From: a virus
IMG/VR virus record: IMGVR_UViG_3300037042_003190
Coordinates: 1 to 32,196 of that record
DNA length: 32,196 nucleotides
Strand: one strand, 5' to 3'
Made by a program: the position numbers and the translations under genes. Positions 14,396-22,627 of this stretch are shown piece after piece (position 1 is the first letter of the stretch; the number at the start of each line of letters is the position of its first letter). Below the pieces are notes generated by a model, which saw only the letters and a list, made by a program, of their open reading frames with translations, was not told the DNA's origin and did no database searches.

Positions 14396-16549
14396 ATGAC
14401 CGTCGAAATCTATCCCGACCTCTCCGGTGCAGGCGCGACAGACTACCTGTCGAAGCGGTTTACCGTGACGGTGAACGGCTCCCCGACATGGACCTTCGGC
14501 GTCGAGCGGACCCCAGTCGTGGGCGTCTGGGCCAGCTTGGGGGCGGCCACCGTCGAGCATAGTTGGGTCAAGATCGGCACGAACGAGGCTGTCACGTTCG
14601 TAGTGGTGCGCAAGCACCACGGCACCGGCGTGGTCATCCCCATCACCGCGTTTAGCGTCTCGTCGGCCAACGGGGCTGCCACTGCCGCAATTGTGGGGGG
14701 CGCACTAATCGTCAGTATGCCGGCCGACACGCGCGCCAAGATCGAAGTGAACGGTGAGCGTGGCAACATCCTCGCACTGTTCGCCGACCCGCTGAAGCCG
14801 GCGGTGCCGGCAGGGGCGGTGAACTGGGTTTCCCTCGGACGACCCACCACGCTCGCAGTGAATCAGAAGGTGTTCATTCCGGCCGGTGTCGTGGAGACGG
14901 TGCCGGGCGCGGTAAACAGCAACCGCGAGATCCGCATGGCCAACGGCGCCGAGGTCTACATCGAAGGCGGCGCGGTGCTGATCGGCAGTTTCAACTTCTC
15001 CAACGGGGGCCTGCCGGTGAACGGTGCGAAGGTCAGCGGGGCGGGTGTCGTGTCGGGCGCCTTCGTGGCCTACCCCTACGTGCAGGCCCTGCTGGTCTAC
15101 TCAATCCAGTTCACCTACGCGATCTTCCACACGGACTACGGGGTCTTCGGCTACTTCGACAACCGCGTCGAGGGTGTGACCACCACCCTCGCCCCGTTCT
15201 ACACGACGAGCAACGGTGTCTGTGAACTGACGCGCGCGCACCAGATCAACCCGTGGTGGCCCAACACTGACGGCACCGGCGGGATCGCGCCGAAGTCACT
15301 CGCGGAGCCGCGCTCGGACCTGACGAAGTGCTACCTGTTTGCGGGCGATGACTGCCTGCTACTCGACAAATCTGGTGTCACAGTCACCGTGACCGAGTGC
15401 CACCTCATCACCAGCAACGGGGGCTCGATCCATTTCGGCTACTACGCGATGGGGCTGAGCGCCCTCGGGACAACCGTCCAAGACTGCGCGCTGGAGAGCT
15501 TCAGTCCCGACTATATTCCCGGGTTCAACCCTGCGGGGGTAATCAAGTGGTGGTGCGACGGGCAGGAGGCCGACCGCTTCGACGGCCGCTACAATGTCAT
15601 CCTGCAGCGCATCCGCGTCTACGGCCCGCTCTACCAGCGGCTGTTCGCGCTGGTAAATGTAAAATACCCGATGGAAGTCTGGGGTGCGTCGAGCCAGGAG
15701 GCCGCGGGCTCGACGGCCAACTGGCTGATCGACGGCCTGTGGGTGGAGACGCTGCCCCCGGCGAAGAGCCTGATCTACGGGCGCGACCGGCGGAACACAC
15801 TTTCCAACTTAGCGTTCCGCGGCGTGCGGATCGCGGGAGAGCAGGTGTCGGTCTACAACTTCACCGACTACTTCGACCTGGAACAGCCGCTGTTCCAGAC
15901 GTGCTACCACCTCTTCGTCGAGGGCAAAGCGTTGACTACCTACACCGAACTCGCAAACCTCGCCCTCGGGCAGCTGGGGGACGTGCCGCGTGTGGTCTCG
16001 ATCTCCCCGCTCGACGGCTCCACGCAGGCGGACCTCTGCGCCACCATGATCCCGCAAGCGATCGAGTTGACCCTCGGGCGGCACGCGTGGTCCTTCGCGA
16101 CGCGCCGCTCGGACCTCGTCGAGGTTGTCGCTGGCGGGAACGACCAGTTCCCCTACTGCTACGAGATCCCCGGCGGGATGCAGCGACTGCTCGCGGTGTT
16201 GCCGCCTGGAGTCACCGACGTGGTGCAAGGGCTGCAGCCGGCGCGCTACGCCGTCGAGTCGAACGGCACGACACTGCGCATCTACACGGTGGACCCTGCC
16301 GCAACGGTCGTGTTCACGACCTACGACGTAGACACCAACGCGTGGCCGGCGGAGTTCAAGCAGGCCACGATTTACCGGCTCGCCTCGATGCTCGCCGGCC
16401 CGGTGCTCAAGGGGGAGACCGGTCGCCGCGTCGCGCGCGAACTGCTCCAGCTGGCGGAGTATGAGGTCGCACGCGGTGCGCCGCCGGACGCGAGTATGCG
16501 GCGCGCGCCGGTAGACCACACAATCGACTGGCTCGCGGGGCGTGAGTAA
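14396..16549 (+). CDS. Fusion: polygalacturonase/dextranase-like beta-helix plus tail tubular protein A (adaptor)
   Basis: A 717-aa protein from ATG 14396 (GGTAGGTG upstream). Residues 1-130 form a beta-sandwich-like segment (ITAFSVSSANGAATAAIVGG, RAKIEVNGERGNILALFADP) like the N-domain of GH49/GH28 enzymes. Residues 145-510 look like a right-handed beta-helix: FIPAGVV, GAEVYIEGGAVLIGSFNF, GAKVSGAGVVSG. NTDG (D292) and GDDC (D318, D319) recall the clan GH-N acidic residues. From about 513, LTTYTELANLALGQLGD, SQADLCATMIPQAIELTLGRHAWSFATRR and the C-terminal EYEVARGAPPDAS read as a gp11-like adaptor, about 205 aa (T7 gp11 is 196). It would ring the portal and carry a polysaccharide-degrading enzyme. 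The substrate is unknown. An internal TTG at 15932 with GAGGG 7 nt upstream could give a free adaptor. Confidence 0.88.
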   Translation: MTVEIYPDLSGAGATDYLSKRFTVTVNGSPTWTFGVERTPVVGVWASLGAATVEHSWVKIGTNEAVTFVVVRKHHGTGVVIPITAFSVSSANGAATAAIVGGALIVSMPADTRAKIEVNGERGNILALFADPLKPAVPAGAVNWVSLGRPTTLAVNQKVFIPAGVVETVPGAVNSNREIRMANGAEVYIEGGAVLIGSFNFSNGGLPVNGAKVSGAGVVSGAFVAYPYVQALLVYSIQFTYAIFHTDYGVFGYFDNRVEGVTTTLAPFYTTSNGVCELTRAHQINPWWPNTDGTGGIAPKSLAEPRSDLTKCYLFAGDDCLLLDKSGVTVTVTECHLITSNGGSIHFGYYAMGLSALGTTVQDCALESFSPDYIPGFNPAGVIKWWCDGQEADRFDGRYNVILQRIRVYGPLYQRLFALVNVKYPMEVWGASSQEAAGSTANWLIDGLWVETLPPAKSLIYGRDRRNTLSNLAFRGVRIAGEQVSVYNFTDYFDLEQPLFQTCYHLFVEGKALTTYTELANLALGQLGDVPRVVSISPLDGSTQADLCATMIPQAIELTLGRHAWSFATRRSDLVEVVAGGNDQFPYCYEIPGGMQRLLAVLPPGVTDVVQGLQPARYAVESNGTTLRIYTVDPAATVVFTTYDVDTNAWPAEFKQATIYRLASMLAGPVLKGETGRRVARELLQLAEYEVARGAPPDASMRRAPVDHTIDWLAGRE

Positions 16550-19500
16550 TGGCCACTACGCGCCGGTTCCAGCGGTCGCTGATCGGGGGCGAGGTCACGC
16601 CGAAACTGCACGGGCAGATCGACCTCCCCTACTATCAGAATGGGGCGCGTAAGCTGCTAAACGCTGTGGTCGAGCCTATCGGGCCGGCAAGTCGTCGGCA
16701 GGGGTTCAGGTTCCAGCGGGTGGCCAAAACGAAGTTTCGCGCGGTCCCATTCCGCTACGGCCCCACCAACAACGCGATGGCGGAGTTCGGGGATGGCTAC
16801 GTGTGCATCCACACCCTCGCGGGCGTGCTGCTCTACGGATCACCTTCCGCATACAAGCTGCCGGAGACCTTCGTTCCGGGCAACGTCGCAATCAACCCGA
16901 CGAACCGCATCACCCTCACGGCTCACCCGTTCGACCCGAGCGAGCCGGTGCGATTCAGCACTGACAACACCCTCCCGGTGGGCCTCTCCGCAGGCATCAC
17001 CTACTACGTGCTGGTAGTGGACGCGAACACCATCCAGGTCAGCACCACCCCCGCCGGCCCCGCGGTCACGATTTTCACGGGGGGTGTCGGCAACCATCGG
17101 TGCGTGCGGTTCTACGACACGGGCGACCTCACCACGTTCGGGGGCTCGGCTTACTACAGCACGCAGCCGAACCCCGCCGGCAACGTGGTCGAGACCGCCC
17201 CCGGTGTAAATGCCTTCTGGCACCTCCAACCGGCAACCGGTGAACTGGAGATTCCGACCACCTACACCGCGGCGCAGATCGGCACGCTGGACTACGTGCA
17301 GAGCTTCGACGTGCTAACAATCGCGCACGTCGCGCACCCGATGCGGGAGCTCCGACGATACTCGGCAACGCGGTGGGCGTTTGTTGAAGTGCCGCGGGGG
17401 CCGTCGCTGGCGGCACCGACAGGCGTGTCCGCAGCACGCACCTACGGCTTTGAGGTGCTGGTGAAATGCAGCAACGCCTCCCCTGGGGTGCTCTCGACTT
17501 TCGACGTTATCGGGACGCAAGCCCCGATTCCGCGTGTCCCATTTGGTGAATACACCTGTGTGCTCCTGCGACAGCACACGGGGAGCGATATGGCGAATAT
17601 CACGCCGGGCTTCTACCTCGCGGCCAACATCAGTCCGAGTGCGGGCACCTTCAACCTCATGTCGCTGGCTGGGAAGATGCAGGTGGGCGTCACCTACACC
17701 TCGCCGCAGGATTACGGCTACGTCACACCGCTGAGCTACCCGAGCGACTTCATCGAGACCTACGTGGTTACCACGGTGGACGCGAACGGCTCTGAGTCAG
17801 CCCCCTCGGTGGAGGCGACTGCTGACAACGACCTAGCCCAGCAGGGCAACTTCAACACCATTCAGTGGTCAGCTGTAGTGGGGGCCAGCAGCTACCGCAT
17901 CTACAGGAAGTTCGCCGGCGTGTTTGCTTACGTGACCGAGACCACGGCGCTGACCTGGAAGGATGACGGCTCCGATGAGCCTGACGGGTCGCGCACCGCA
18001 CCGCGCATCGACACCACCCTGCTGACCAATAACCCCGCGGCAGTGGGATACTATGAGCAGCGCCGCATCGCGGCCGGTCTGAGTGGGCTGCCCCAGACGG
18101 TGCTCTTCACCCGGTCCAACACCGAGTCGGACTGGGTCTATCACCTGCCGGTGCAGGACTCCGACCGCCTGTCGTTCCGCGTCGGCGCCCGCGAAGCCTG
18201 CACCGTCCAGTATGTGCTCCCGCTGGCGCAGCTAGTCGTGTTGACGGACTCGACCGAGTTCCGCGTCACGCCTCTGAACGACGACGCCTTGACCCCCGCC
18301 TCGGTGTCCACGCGCCCGCAGACCTACGTCGGGGCTGCGAAGGTGCGGCCCCTCCTCGCGTCGGGCACCGCACTCTTCATCGCGGCGCGCGACAAGCACG
18401 TCCGCGAGCTTGGCTGGAGCGCCGAGGCTTCAAGCTACGTCACCGGGGATCTATCGCTGCGGGCGCTGCACCTGTTCGACGGCTTCTCAATCCTCGACGC
18501 AGCGTTCGTTCGCGCCCCGTGGCCAATCGCATGGTTTCCGTCAAGCTCAGGCAAGCTGCTGTCGCTCACCTACGTGCCCGAGGAGCGTGTGGGCGCGTGG
18601 GCGCAGCACACCACGCAGGGATCCATCACGTCGGTCGCGGCCCTGCCCGAGGCTGATGGCGACCACCTTTGGGCTTGTGCGCAGCGGGTAGTTAATGGGG
18701 CGACGGTCCACTACGTCGAGCGGATGCCCCCGGCCCCGACGCTGACGACGGCCATTGAGGCGCAACTACTCGACGCGCACCTGACGTTCGACGGGCGCAA
18801 CACCGGCGCCACGACGTTGACCGCGGCCTACGGTGGGCTAGCCCTCAACCCGTTGGGCGCCGCCTACACCTCGTTTGTCGTAACGGCCTCGTCCGCCACG
18901 TTTGCCGTGGGGGACGTTGGGGCGTCGCTCATCTTCTACGGCTCCAAGAGATACCCGCACGAGTTGGTCATCACGCAGTTCACCAGCGCGGTGCAAGTGG
19001 TCGCCTACCAGAGGGGGACGTTCCCGCAGGCCTATGTGGCGGTGCCCGTCACGACGTGGGCCTTCGCCCGCGCGACGTTCACCGCGGCGCACCTAAAGGG
19101 TATGACGATCGAGGCCCTCGGCGACGGTGTCGCCTACTCCGGCATCTTGGTCAATGCCTCGACCGGCGTGTTCACGCTACCGAAGGCGGCGGCCGTCGCC
19201 TGCGTGGGTCTCGGCTACATCACTGACATCGAGCCGCTGCCGCTGACGATCGGGATCCCGGGCGAGAGCCTAGGCTCCCCGAAGGCTGTCGATCGCGCGC
19301 GCATCAGCGTGGCATCGTCGGGGGTCTTTGAATTGGGGCCCGACGCCGCACGCCTCAAGCTCATCGACCCCGCGGTGTTGGAGGAGGCCCCAGAGTTCTC
19401 ATTTGACCCAGTGCCGGACCAGCCCACCGGGCTCGGCACGGCTGTCGTAGACCTCGCGACAGTGCCAAAGTGGAGCGCTGACGGTAGGCTACTCGTGAGA

Positions 19501-19563
19501 CAAAGCCGCCCCCTCCCACTCACTGTCCTAGGGATCGGGGTCGAGGTTGTAATCGGAGACTGA
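16549..19563 (+). CDS. Tail nozzle protein (tail tubular protein B-like)
   Basis: A 1004-aa protein; ATG overlaps the previous stop (TAATG). The N-terminus, FQRSLIGGEVTPKLHGQIDLPYYQNGARKLLNAVVEPIGPASRRQGFRFQ, is the signature of podovirus gp12-like nozzles ('F..GelsP.l.gR.Dl..Y.nG...l.N....p.GgasRRpGt.f'), followed by VPFRYGPTNNAMAEFGDGYVCIHT. Residues about 400-490 read like a fibronectin-III domain (VTTVDANGSESAPS, IQWSAVVGASSYRIYRKFAG). The C-terminal half is strand-rich beta-propeller type. It forms the hexameric tail tube below the adaptor and gates DNA. It is longer than T7 gp12 (about 794 aa), mainly because of inserted beta domains. Confidence 0.9.
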   Translation: MATTRRFQRSLIGGEVTPKLHGQIDLPYYQNGARKLLNAVVEPIGPASRRQGFRFQRVAKTKFRAVPFRYGPTNNAMAEFGDGYVCIHTLAGVLLYGSPSAYKLPETFVPGNVAINPTNRITLTAHPFDPSEPVRFSTDNTLPVGLSAGITYYVLVVDANTIQVSTTPAGPAVTIFTGGVGNHRCVRFYDTGDLTTFGGSAYYSTQPNPAGNVVETAPGVNAFWHLQPATGELEIPTTYTAAQIGTLDYVQSFDVLTIAHVAHPMRELRRYSATRWAFVEVPRGPSLAAPTGVSAARTYGFEVLVKCSNASPGVLSTFDVIGTQAPIPRVPFGEYTCVLLRQHTGSDMANITPGFYLAANISPSAGTFNLMSLAGKMQVGVTYTSPQDYGYVTPLSYPSDFIETYVVTTVDANGSESAPSVEATADNDLAQQGNFNTIQWSAVVGASSYRIYRKFAGVFAYVTETTALTWKDDGSDEPDGSRTAPRIDTTLLTNNPAAVGYYEQRRIAAGLSGLPQTVLFTRSNTESDWVYHLPVQDSDRLSFRVGAREACTVQYVLPLAQLVVLTDSTEFRVTPLNDDALTPASVSTRPQTYVGAAKVRPLLASGTALFIAARDKHVRELGWSAEASSYVTGDLSLRALHLFDGFSILDAAFVRAPWPIAWFPSSSGKLLSLTYVPEERVGAWAQHTTQGSITSVAALPEADGDHLWACAQRVVNGATVHYVERMPPAPTLTTAIEAQLLDAHLTFDGRNTGATTLTAAYGGLALNPLGAAYTSFVVTASSATFAVGDVGASLIFYGSKRYPHELVITQFTSAVQVVAYQRGTFPQAYVAVPVTTWAFARATFTAAHLKGMTIEALGDGVAYSGILVNASTGVFTLPKAAAVACVGLGYITDIEPLPLTIGIPGESLGSPKAVDRARISVASSGVFELGPDAARLKLIDPAVLEEAPEFSFDPVPDQPTGLGTAVVDLATVPKWSADGRLLVRQSRPLPLTVLGIGVEVVIGD

Positions 19564-19564
19564 T

Positions 19565-20200
19565 ATGGCACCAGACCCCTACGCATTCCCTTGGTGGGCC
19601 TCGGCCAACAACCCGCAGCGGGAGATGCAGTCACGAGCATCGGCCCGCCCCGGCACACCGGAGAAAGCCGGGCTCGGCAAGCTCGGTGTGGGTCTCCAGG
19701 TGGCCGGCGCACTCGTCGGCGCAATCGGCGACTACTACTCAGCCAAGAACCAGAAGATGGAGCTCGGTAGCCGGGCGCTCTCAATGGACTTTGAGGCCAA
19801 CATCTCCGCCCAGAATGCAGCGCAGGCGGAGACCGACGCGGCAACCGAACGGGAGGCCGGCAAGCGCAACGTCGTCATCGCGGGGCAGGCCGCGGGGCAG
19901 GCTCGCGAGTCGCAGCGGGTCCGCACAGCTGCGGGCGGTGTGGGCGACTCCGCATCCGCAGCCGAGGTCGAGGCCTCCATGCGCTACGCCCAAGAGATCG
20001 ACACTCAGAACATGACGGTGGCCTCGGTGCGCGAGGCCAACGCCCTGCGGCGGACGGCCGTCGATTCACGGAATCGCTCGATGATCGCGAAGGTGTCGGC
20101 ATCCAACCTGCGCCGCAGCGCGCAGAGCATCCGCCCCGGCCTCGCTGCTGCGACGAGCCTGCTCGGCAGTGCCGGCGTGATCGGGAGATACTCCACCTAA
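19565..20200 (+). CDS. Internal virion (ejection) protein, gp14-like
   Basis: A 211-aa protein whose ATG is 1 nt after the nozzle stop. A hydrophobic segment, GVGLQVAGALVGAIGDYYSAKNQKMEL, is followed by long Ala/Glu/Gln helices: FEANISAQNAAQAETDAATEREAGKRN, then QRVRTAAGGVGDSASAAEVEASMRYAQEIDTQNM. The 'A..g.v.g...YY.ak.q...l' start and the 'aa.gv..g.GSa.ev' middle match T7 gp14-type proteins that are ejected to form an outer-membrane channel. Position after the nozzle and before two larger proteins repeats the T7 order. Confidence 0.82.
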   Translation: MAPDPYAFPWWASANNPQREMQSRASARPGTPEKAGLGKLGVGLQVAGALVGAIGDYYSAKNQKMELGSRALSMDFEANISAQNAAQAETDAATEREAGKRNVVIAGQAAGQARESQRVRTAAGGVGDSASAAEVEASMRYAQEIDTQNMTVASVREANALRRTAVDSRNRSMIAKVSASNLRRSAQSIRPGLAAATSLLGSAGVIGRYST

Positions 20201-20203
20201 AAC

Positions 20204-22627
20204 ATGGCCCCACGCGTCACCCCGTCCACCACCCAAGACCCCCGCCCGATGCCGGGGCTCTCGGCACCGGAAGTAACACCGCAACGCTCGGCGACGGCGG
20301 ACCAGTTGTCGCAGGCCGGCGTCGGGCTCATGCGCGCGGGCATCGGCGTGTCGTTCGTCGCCGCGAGGGCGAAGGCCGATTACGACGAGGGGCGTGTGTC
20401 CGAACTGGAGACCCGCTACGCCGATGGCGCCTACAACGCCCTCCGCGGCGACCGCGGCTACCTCAACCTCGTGGGCTCGCCAGCGGCGGATCCAGCAAAG
20501 CGCACCGAGTATCTGGCAGGCCTCGACCGTGCCGCGGAGACGCTGATCGACGCGACCGACAGCCCCGAGCAGCGGCAGGCTCTGACTGCACGCCTGCACG
20601 CGCGGGGGATGCGCGCGCGTGAACTGATCGACTCCCACCACTACGACCAGAGCCGGGTGTTTGCGATCGGGCAGGAGGCCGGCCGTATCAGCCGCGCGCA
20701 GACCGACTACGTCGCCAACTTCGACAGCGCCAACCCAGCCGTGGCGCGCGATGACTACAACCGCGCCGTTGCGTCAACGACCCGTTTCGCGGAGATGAAG
20801 GGGCTGCCGGTCGAGGACGCTGTTGCCGGGGTCAAGGCGGCAATGCACGCCGGGATGCTCGATCGGTTGATCCGCGAGGAGCGTGTCGATGAGGCCCAGG
20901 CCTACTACCGCGACAACCGCGGCGGCCTCGACGCTGATGCGCGCGGCAAGATCGAGGGTGTGCTGGGCGAGGCATCGGCGCGGAAGCGCGGCACCGATCT
21001 CGCGTTTGAGTTTGAGGCCCAGAACCTGTCGCCGCTCGACCAGCTAGCCAAGCTCGACTCGATGCGTGGCGGCACCGGCACCGGCGCCGGCCCCGCGCTG
21101 CCGAATACGCTGACTGATCGCGAATACCGGAAGGCCCTCGCTGCGGTGATTGATAGGCAGCAAGTCAAGGCGGAGCTTGCGGCTCGCGAGACCGTCTCCT
21201 TCCAGGCTGATGTCTTCGGGCGCCTCGACGCCAATCGGCAGGCTGCGCTAAGCGGCCAGGGCAGCACACCGGGGGTGCCCGCCGCGCTGCTCGACGTGGA
21301 GAGTCTGCTGTCCCCGACAGAGACCGAACGCGCGCGCCGGCTCGGCGTGCTCGACAACCTGCGCACCTACGCCGAGCACGGCCGGTTTGGTGACGTGCCG
21401 GGCGGACGCGAAGCCGCGGCGCGGTTGATGCAGGACGGCATCATGCGCGAGCTCTCGTGGGAGCAGATCCACGCTCGCGTGCGCCCCTGGGTCAGTGACT
21501 CAACGATGTCGGACCTGTTCCAGGGTTGGAACAAGGCGCGTGGCACGCGCGCGCCGAACCCCGACGCGAAGGGCGACTGGGAGAGCGACCGCGCGTTTGT
21601 CAACACCGAGACCGATCGAATGCTGAAGTTCCTGCCGGCGGACGCTCAGGCCGGTAGGTTCAGCGAGCAGGCCGGTGAGCGGGCTGCGTTTGACTTCCGC
21701 CGCGACGAAGTCTTCACGATGGTGAAAGATCGTTTCTTGAAGGTCCGCGAGAAGGACACCACGACGCCCGAGCGCGACCTCGTGCGGCAGATTGTGTCGG
21801 CGTTCGTCGAGGAGAAGCTGCAGGCTGCCGGCGGGGGGTCACCCTCCGACAAGGTCAACGCCGCGGGTGCCACGATTTTCGCATTCACCAACGCCGAGAA
21901 CGTCAACAGCTTTCAGGTCGTCGAGGCCGGTGTTGCCGTGCCGCTGTCGGAGCTTGCTGACCCGGCGACGATGCGCATGGCGCGCGGACACGCGCTCGCT
22001 GCGGCGGCGCAGGAGCGCCTTGAGGCGGAGAAGTGGAAGCCTCAGGATCCCACTGCCACGCTCGACCGCCGCTATGTCGAACACATGGCCCGCGCCGATC
22101 GCTACGAGGCGGCGGCCAACGAAAACAACCTGAACCTGCCGACGCTCGCGAGGGTGCTCGCGAGCGTGCGCGCGATCGAGGGCCCTCAGCGGGCACTAAA
22201 GGCGAAAGCCGATGAGGAGATGCCCTCATTAGTCAAGAGCTTGGAAGCGAGGGCCCAGGCCGAGGAGCAGGCGACCGTCACACAGATGATGCAGCGGGGG
22301 GCCAAGTTCGGCGAGGTCGCGCGCTACGTCTACGAGACCCGCTACGGGTGGGAGCCGAACGGACTCCCCTACGAGGCGGAGAGGCTGCGCCTGATTCGGC
22401 AGGATCTATGGGCCACATTCCCTGAGGCGGGCCTACCAGCCCGGCTCTACCAGATCGGCGAAGGGGATAGCTACCAGCCGCCCGCGAGGCCCCCTTACAG
22501 CCTACCCGCATACCCGTCGGTCGAAGACCGCGACCGCTTCTGGCAGACTGCGCCGTTTGTGCGCGGGGATTCGGACGCCGCGCGGCAGCGTGATGCCGCG
22601 GCCGAGCGTAGGATGCGCTGGCGATGA
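20204..22627 (+). CDS. Internal virion (ejection) protein, gp15-like
   Basis: An 807-aa protein from ATG 20204 (T7 gp15 is 747 aa). After a Pro-rich start it is almost entirely alpha-helical: LSQAGVGLMRAGIGVSFVAARAKADYDEGRVSELETRYADGAYNAL, then many repeats of the kind LIREERVDEAQAYYRDNRGGLDADARGKIEGVLGE, which recall gp15-type proteins that build the ejected trans-envelope tube. No lytic transglycosylase motif, zincin or membrane span is visible. Its place between gp14-like and giant gp16-like genes fixes the assignment. The stop overlaps the next start by 4 nt (ATGA). Confidence 0.82.
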   Translation: MAPRVTPSTTQDPRPMPGLSAPEVTPQRSATADQLSQAGVGLMRAGIGVSFVAARAKADYDEGRVSELETRYADGAYNALRGDRGYLNLVGSPAADPAKRTEYLAGLDRAAETLIDATDSPEQRQALTARLHARGMRARELIDSHHYDQSRVFAIGQEAGRISRAQTDYVANFDSANPAVARDDYNRAVASTTRFAEMKGLPVEDAVAGVKAAMHAGMLDRLIREERVDEAQAYYRDNRGGLDADARGKIEGVLGEASARKRGTDLAFEFEAQNLSPLDQLAKLDSMRGGTGTGAGPALPNTLTDREYRKALAAVIDRQQVKAELAARETVSFQADVFGRLDANRQAALSGQGSTPGVPAALLDVESLLSPTETERARRLGVLDNLRTYAEHGRFGDVPGGREAAARLMQDGIMRELSWEQIHARVRPWVSDSTMSDLFQGWNKARGTRAPNPDAKGDWESDRAFVNTETDRMLKFLPADAQAGRFSEQAGERAAFDFRRDEVFTMVKDRFLKVREKDTTTPERDLVRQIVSAFVEEKLQAAGGGSPSDKVNAAGATIFAFTNAENVNSFQVVEAGVAVPLSELADPATMRMARGHALAAAAQERLEAEKWKPQDPTATLDRRYVEHMARADRYEAAANENNLNLPTLARVLASVRAIEGPQRALKAKADEEMPSLVKSLEARAQAEEQATVTQMMQRGAKFGEVARYVYETRYGWEPNGLPYEAERLRLIRQDLWATFPEAGLPARLYQIGEGDSYQPPARPPYSLPAYPSVEDRDRFWQTAPFVRGDSDAARQRDAAAERRMRWR

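Noticed and set aside
15397-16464. 355-codon +strand ORF in another frame of the fusion gene
   Set aside because: Arg/Pro/Gly-rich out-of-frame translation; the main frame carries the conserved gp11-like motifs.
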